A stretch of DNA of 64,000 bases from Icerya purchasi (taxonomy: Eukaryota; Arthropoda; Insecta; Hemiptera; Monophlebidae). Where the stretch lies: the NCBI GenBank assembly GCA_039619475.1, contig CM077115.1, positions 449,117,292 to 449,181,291 on the forward strand, given 5' to 3'. Of this stretch, positions 59,187 through 64,000 are shown piece by piece (within the stretch, counting starts at the first letter, position 1; the number at the start of each line of letters is the position of its first letter). The notes under the pieces were generated by a model. The model was not told where the DNA came from and made no database searches. It saw only the letters and a list, made by a program, of their open reading frames with translations. Made by a program: the position numbers and the translations under genes.

Positions 59187-60592
59187 TATTTTAAAATATT
59201 TAAACAAATGTTATGTATTTTATATTAGAAAAATTTTCTTAATGTTATAATAAATTATGTAGAGAGTATTAATAATTGTTTTATTTTTAAACGATGTGAA
59301 ATATTTTTTATACACTTACTACTAACTTTAACTCAAAATTATTTAAAATAAAAACGTGCAAAATAAAAATTGTAAAAATAAAACTAGTTTATTATAATTA
59401 TGTGAAAAAAAGCGAAGGTTTAAAAAAAGATGTGAATTGGAGGGAAAAGCAAAACTATAATTTCAACCGAAGTAAACATAAATTTAATAATTGTTTTCGG
59501 TAGAAAATGATTTTAAAAAAATTATTTATGTGAACAATTTCCACAGAGATTAGCCGTCGGAACTCACATAACATTTTATTAAAATCGTCAATGCTTTGCG
59601 AGTTTTTATTTACTTATTTATAAAAAGACGCGTCTTCCTTATCATAATTGTACATTAACTTACATTTGCATAATTCTGTTTTTATATTTGCATATCTGAA
59701 TATGTATTTAATGATAATGTTTAAATAGACACAACTTTTAACTAAATGTAATTGTAAACATTTAAATTTTTTTAAAGCACCTTAATTACTTCCGAAATCC
59801 TGTGTCTCAGTTTGTATTACATTTTTCGATGTACTACACAAAATAAGTTCATAAATAATAGACAACATTTTTTCTACGTTCGAGAGTATAATTATGGTTT
59901 CTGAGATTGTTGTTAGTTGAATAATTTGTTGTATTGCCGTAAGATTTTTTCTGAACTTTATTTCCCTTTAATTCTTTATTTCATTTATTACCATTATTTC
60001 TGCTCATCATTATTATTACAAAATGCTTCTTAAAAAAATTCCTAGCCATACGGGTATATTTAAATAATAACTGTAATGTTTTAACTATGCATTTATAAAT
60101 CGACAACTTCTTTTTTAATATTCAAACCCCTATGATGTTGAAACCATGATTTAAAAACCATTACATACTGCATATAGAAGATAATTTCTGAAATGTTCAT
60201 TGTTAGTCGCTTTTATAACTCTATTTTGTAAATATAATCTTTCGCTCGATGGATTAATATCGTGTAATATCCGAACTTTTTCAAATTAAAGTTAACTATA
60301 AAACTTTATTTTTATATCGATTACAATAGAAAGGGAGTAATGTAGTAGAATATCATCATAGAGTATTCATAGTTGTGCTTTCGGATGCAATTAATATAAC
60401 TATGTAATACAACTATGGGGTACACTTTATAACATATTAGAACACTGAAATTCAAACTTATACAATTACGGCAAAACCGGATAAATGTTAATTGTTAACA
60501 GTTTTAGGACATCAAGCGTACAGCTAACATCTGCTGGCGCAATCTACTGGCGCGGATATGGAAAGAAGCAAAAAAAGTGGTACGATCGTGTC

Positions 60593-60635
60593 GCGTTGCA
60601 AAGTATCAATTTTAGCATTGCGAATGGAGTCTAGC
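60593..60635 (-). repeat. right arm of a perfect 43-bp inverted repeat
   Basis: Partner of 58978-59020. Nearby, ACATCTGCTGGCGC and AATCTACTGGCGC (60528-60554) form a short direct repeat. Confidence 0.95.
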
Positions 60636-60699
60636 TATTGCAACTGTAAATTGTTTATTTACTTTTTTACAATAATTTAATGAATCATTTAAGTTTTTA

Positions 60700-63600
60700 T
60701 ATTTCAAAAATTATGATTTTATTGTTTGTTTGACATTTGACGCATTTCAAGTTTTTATTGTATAGGTTAATAGGTTTGTTTCCAAATTATTTTACCTATA
60801 AAATAAATACTTTTATTAAAGAAAATAATTTAAATTGTTATATATGTATGTAATTTAATAAATATATATTTCAAAAATAATAAAATTTTAACATTGTACC
60901 AAATTAAAAGTTATTAGAATAATGTTAGATGGCGGTAATTTATTTTTTATTTTCAATTTTATTGTACTTTTTAAATTTATAAAATATTTTATTAAATTAA
61001 TATGACAAACATCAATTTGGTTGAAATGTTTGAACGAAGCTTAATTTTTGTTTGAAATAGTTTGCCGGTATAAATTAACAACAAACTGTTCGGTTTATAT
61101 TAAGCACTGTTGCAGAATCAATAGTATGTTCCTGGGAGTTTTGAAAATTTTGTTTACGTACGTAATAATATACATGTATATATATTCCACAAATTGATAC
61201 TTATAATATATAATAATTTTTGTTTTTGATTATTTTTTGTTGTGTACATTGCAGCATCTTGCGAGTATTACGTGTGTATGGTTTTCATGCAATACAATCT
61301 TGTAAGATAATTTAAATTAACGTTAGATTAAATGTACTTGTCAAAAATAGAGGATTGTTGATAGAAACATTTAAGTTCCAAGTATAGAGTGGTTGAATAT
61401 ATATCATTACCCGGGTTTTTCGGTGGGGATCAAAAGAGGCATAACCGTTGAAACAGTTTCTTGACTCTTTTACACTATATTTTAGTGCCCTTCATATATA
61501 ATGGCTAAAATTTCGATTATAACGAAAGATTTATAAGTATTGTTTTCGATATATTTTTTAATATTTTGATTTTTGGTACATTCCTACTTTTTATATAAAA
61601 GTTTCTTATGCTCAAGTATGGTTAACTAAATTTTTTCCTTTTTTATTTTTTTGAATTGATTATATGTTTTGAAATAAATTCCCCCAAAACATGGATTAAA
61701 AATTACTGTTTTTTCGATAACACTGTTATTTTTTATCTATAATTATCGTTGAGATTATTGGTTTAAAGTTTTATGCCAAATCTATTATACTATTAACTTT
61801 TACAAAGTGCGAACGTAATATTCGAAAAGTACTTGCGATTAGTTAATTACATTGTAAAGAAATAATTATCAACCTTCCTCGTTAAACATTTTTTTGTTCT
61901 GATTTAAAAATTCGATCTTTAATTAGTTTAAATGACGTACCATTTGTGCAAGGTATTTTTTAATAATTCTGCAAATTACTTAAATTTTTATATGTAAACA
62001 TGCGACGAATATTATCCTTCTTTAGAAGATAAAAGCTGCCTGACATCATAAAAATGGAAGAAAACTGCGTGTCTCTTCTATCAAATTTTCAAAAATGCTA
62101 TCATCTTATACATACAGATAACAAAGGGAACTTTTACAGGAAAATTATAGCCGATATCGTTAATTTCATATTTTGACTTTGTGTCGACTTCAGAAACGTT
62201 TTGCATAGAAGAATCATTTTCTCTCTCATTGTTATGTAAAAATTTTTGAAAAAATATTGTTCTTCTTTTTTACGAAAACAAAATATTTTTTGCGTGGAAT
62301 GGCAATATTTGAATGTAGTTGCAGTACATTATTTAGAAAATATATTCTATTTACCGTTAAAAAATGAAAAATCAAGAATAAACAGGAGAAAAATAGTAAT
62401 AATAAATAATAAAAAAAAGAAAAATAAAGTTTAGTGCAATGTATTAATATATTTTTAAGACCATTCTGTTTCAATTAAACGAATCTCTCTTTATATATGT
62501 ATATATAGGAATTCAATTTTTATGCATAATTGGTCACTGAAACAACGACAGAATATACGCGGGCATATTGGCACAACGACTAACTTTTCTTAAAATCTCG
62601 AAATTTAGCGATTGAAATAATCAGTACTGATCAGCCGATTATCTGAAATTCCTTTACGAAGAAAATTAAATCCTACGTCGAGACGCGTCAACAGTGTAAT
62701 AATAATATCCAATAAGCTGCCTAAAATTGTATTTACTAAAGCCGATTTTGTACAGAAAACAGTTACCGGTATATCTACTATAGCGACGAAAACGTATTTA
62801 AATATAGTTATTTAAAAGTTAAATTTCAAACGAGATACATTGAAATTTTGCCGAAGTGTAAAGAAAAATGTAAGCCTACGGCTGAAATAGAGTAATAGAT
62901 TCTCGTATTCATATTATAGATATTACTGATGAGATGTAATTTTTAAAATGTACATGTAATTTTTTTCCTTATTAGAACATTTTTATTTTCTTCCTCTGGG
63001 CACAAAACTAAAGTTAAAATTGAAACTTAGATTCTAAAAGAAAACATAAGAAAACTTGATTCAACAAATAAGTATATATTAAAAAACTTTTACAATTATG
63101 TGTACAACTTCAACGAGAAAAACAAAAATAGGAAAAAATATCATGGTAATACGGAAGTAATAAATTAAAATTACATACAGTATCGCAACAATAAAGACAA
63201 GAAAACTAGCAGAAAGACATTATAGACGTTTAATACTATTACAATTAATACAATATGTAATTGTACAAATAAAAATTAAAAATTCACGCTTTTTTTTTTC
63301 TTTTTAGGTTATATAATGTTTTTCTCTCTTTCTCTCTTGCACACGCACATTCTTTATAGATACATAAAAAAATTAGGTATTAGTTTTAATTAAAAATTCA
63401 TTTTTAAAAATATTTTAACTTCAAACATATTAAATCGTTCTTAATTAAAACTACAATAATTTAGAATAAAATTAACGTACCTAGTACACGTTTTTCGGTT
63501 ATCGCGGAACGGAGAAATTAACAACCATAGACAAAAAACACATTATCAGAATCGTCAGATTTGTAAAATATTACGAAATATTAATATTTTTTAATTTTCA

Positions 63601-64000
63601 TTCCTTAAAAGTCGATCAATCTTTACAATACGGATTGCAAAATCAATTGCTAATTAGACAAATTGGTAGCAAAAGCAGACAACGGTACGAACTGTTTTAA
63701 ATTCTATTTTCGATAGCCTAAAAATGAAGGTATAGATGATATTCTTTTCTTAGAAAATTCATTATCAATAGAATTTTCAATTTTAATCGTGTTTTAATTA
63801 TTACTAATTAAACTTCCGCTACATAACTGAGATCTATTTTGCGCACTACCTAACATTTACTTCTTTCGATTTGATTTATTCCTTTATCGGTTGTAGGCAT
63901 GTAAGCGGACATTTTCTTGACCTTTTCATTACCCCGGCGCAACATTTTTTTCACGTTTCTGCGTTTATCCTTTGTTTTCACATTTTCTTTTATCATATAT
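60700..64000. other. AT-rich DNA, no gene recognised
   Basis: Open frames are short, overlapping and low in complexity. No RNA gene, terminal repeat or LINE motif was recognised up to the window end. Confidence 0.5.

Overview
This is a window of nuclear DNA from an animal, almost certainly an insect. The evidence is the very AT-rich, intron-rich layout, a P4-ATPase gene with GT-AG introns, abundant mariner, hAT, LINE and Penelope relics, and an LTR element primed by metazoan-type tRNA-Lys. The mix resembles large hemipteran genomes, but the order is inference. There are no bacterial-type operons, CRISPR arrays or rRNA genes.

Host gene. The only confident host protein gene is on the minus strand. 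Nine consecutive exons (29997 down to 4215, 488 codons, all reading frames joining cleanly) encode the N-terminal half of a class-2 P4-ATPase (ATP9/Neo1 type lipid flippase), from the cytosolic N-terminus through the A-domain, the PISLR membrane helix, the DKTGTLTQN phosphorylation site and the start of the N-domain (SSPDE). The remaining exons must lie left of the window, the first coding exon to the right. Its introns, above all a 10-kb first visible intron, are packed with mobile DNA.

Region by region. 1-2220: a minus-strand LTR retrotransposon cut by the window edge (tRNA-Lys primer site at 1201-1218). 4215-19821: ATP9 exons with a tRNA-like SINE, an AT minisatellite, a 227-bp mariner MITE and a 'family X' hairpin repeat in the introns. 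19900-29850 (intron): decayed mariners, a LINE 3' end, family X, and a layered nest in which a mariner and a second LINE each interrupt one LINE ('LINE A'). 29853-29997: first visible ATP9 exon. 30-38.7 kb: mostly featureless AT-rich DNA, with a weak chemoreceptor-like trace near 37-38 kb. 38.75-39.42 kb: three family X copies, two head to head. 39.82-40.96 kb: a hAT-type MITE with a truncated Penelope-like element (GIY-YIG endonuclease) inserted in it. 41.15-42.78 kb: a foldback element with about 600-bp inverted arms and an open reading frame in its loop. 46.3-55 kb: an R1-type LINE broken by two near-identical, opposite-facing mariners and by another LINE's RNase H end. 57.07-57.44 kb: three tandem U6 snRNA-like units. 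58.98-60.64 kb: a perfect 43-bp inverted repeat 1.6 kb apart, with a tRNA-Leu-like sequence inside. 60.7-64 kb: nothing recognised.

All splice sites, repeats and alignments were read by eye. No database search or alignment program was used, so family names below clade level are tentative.
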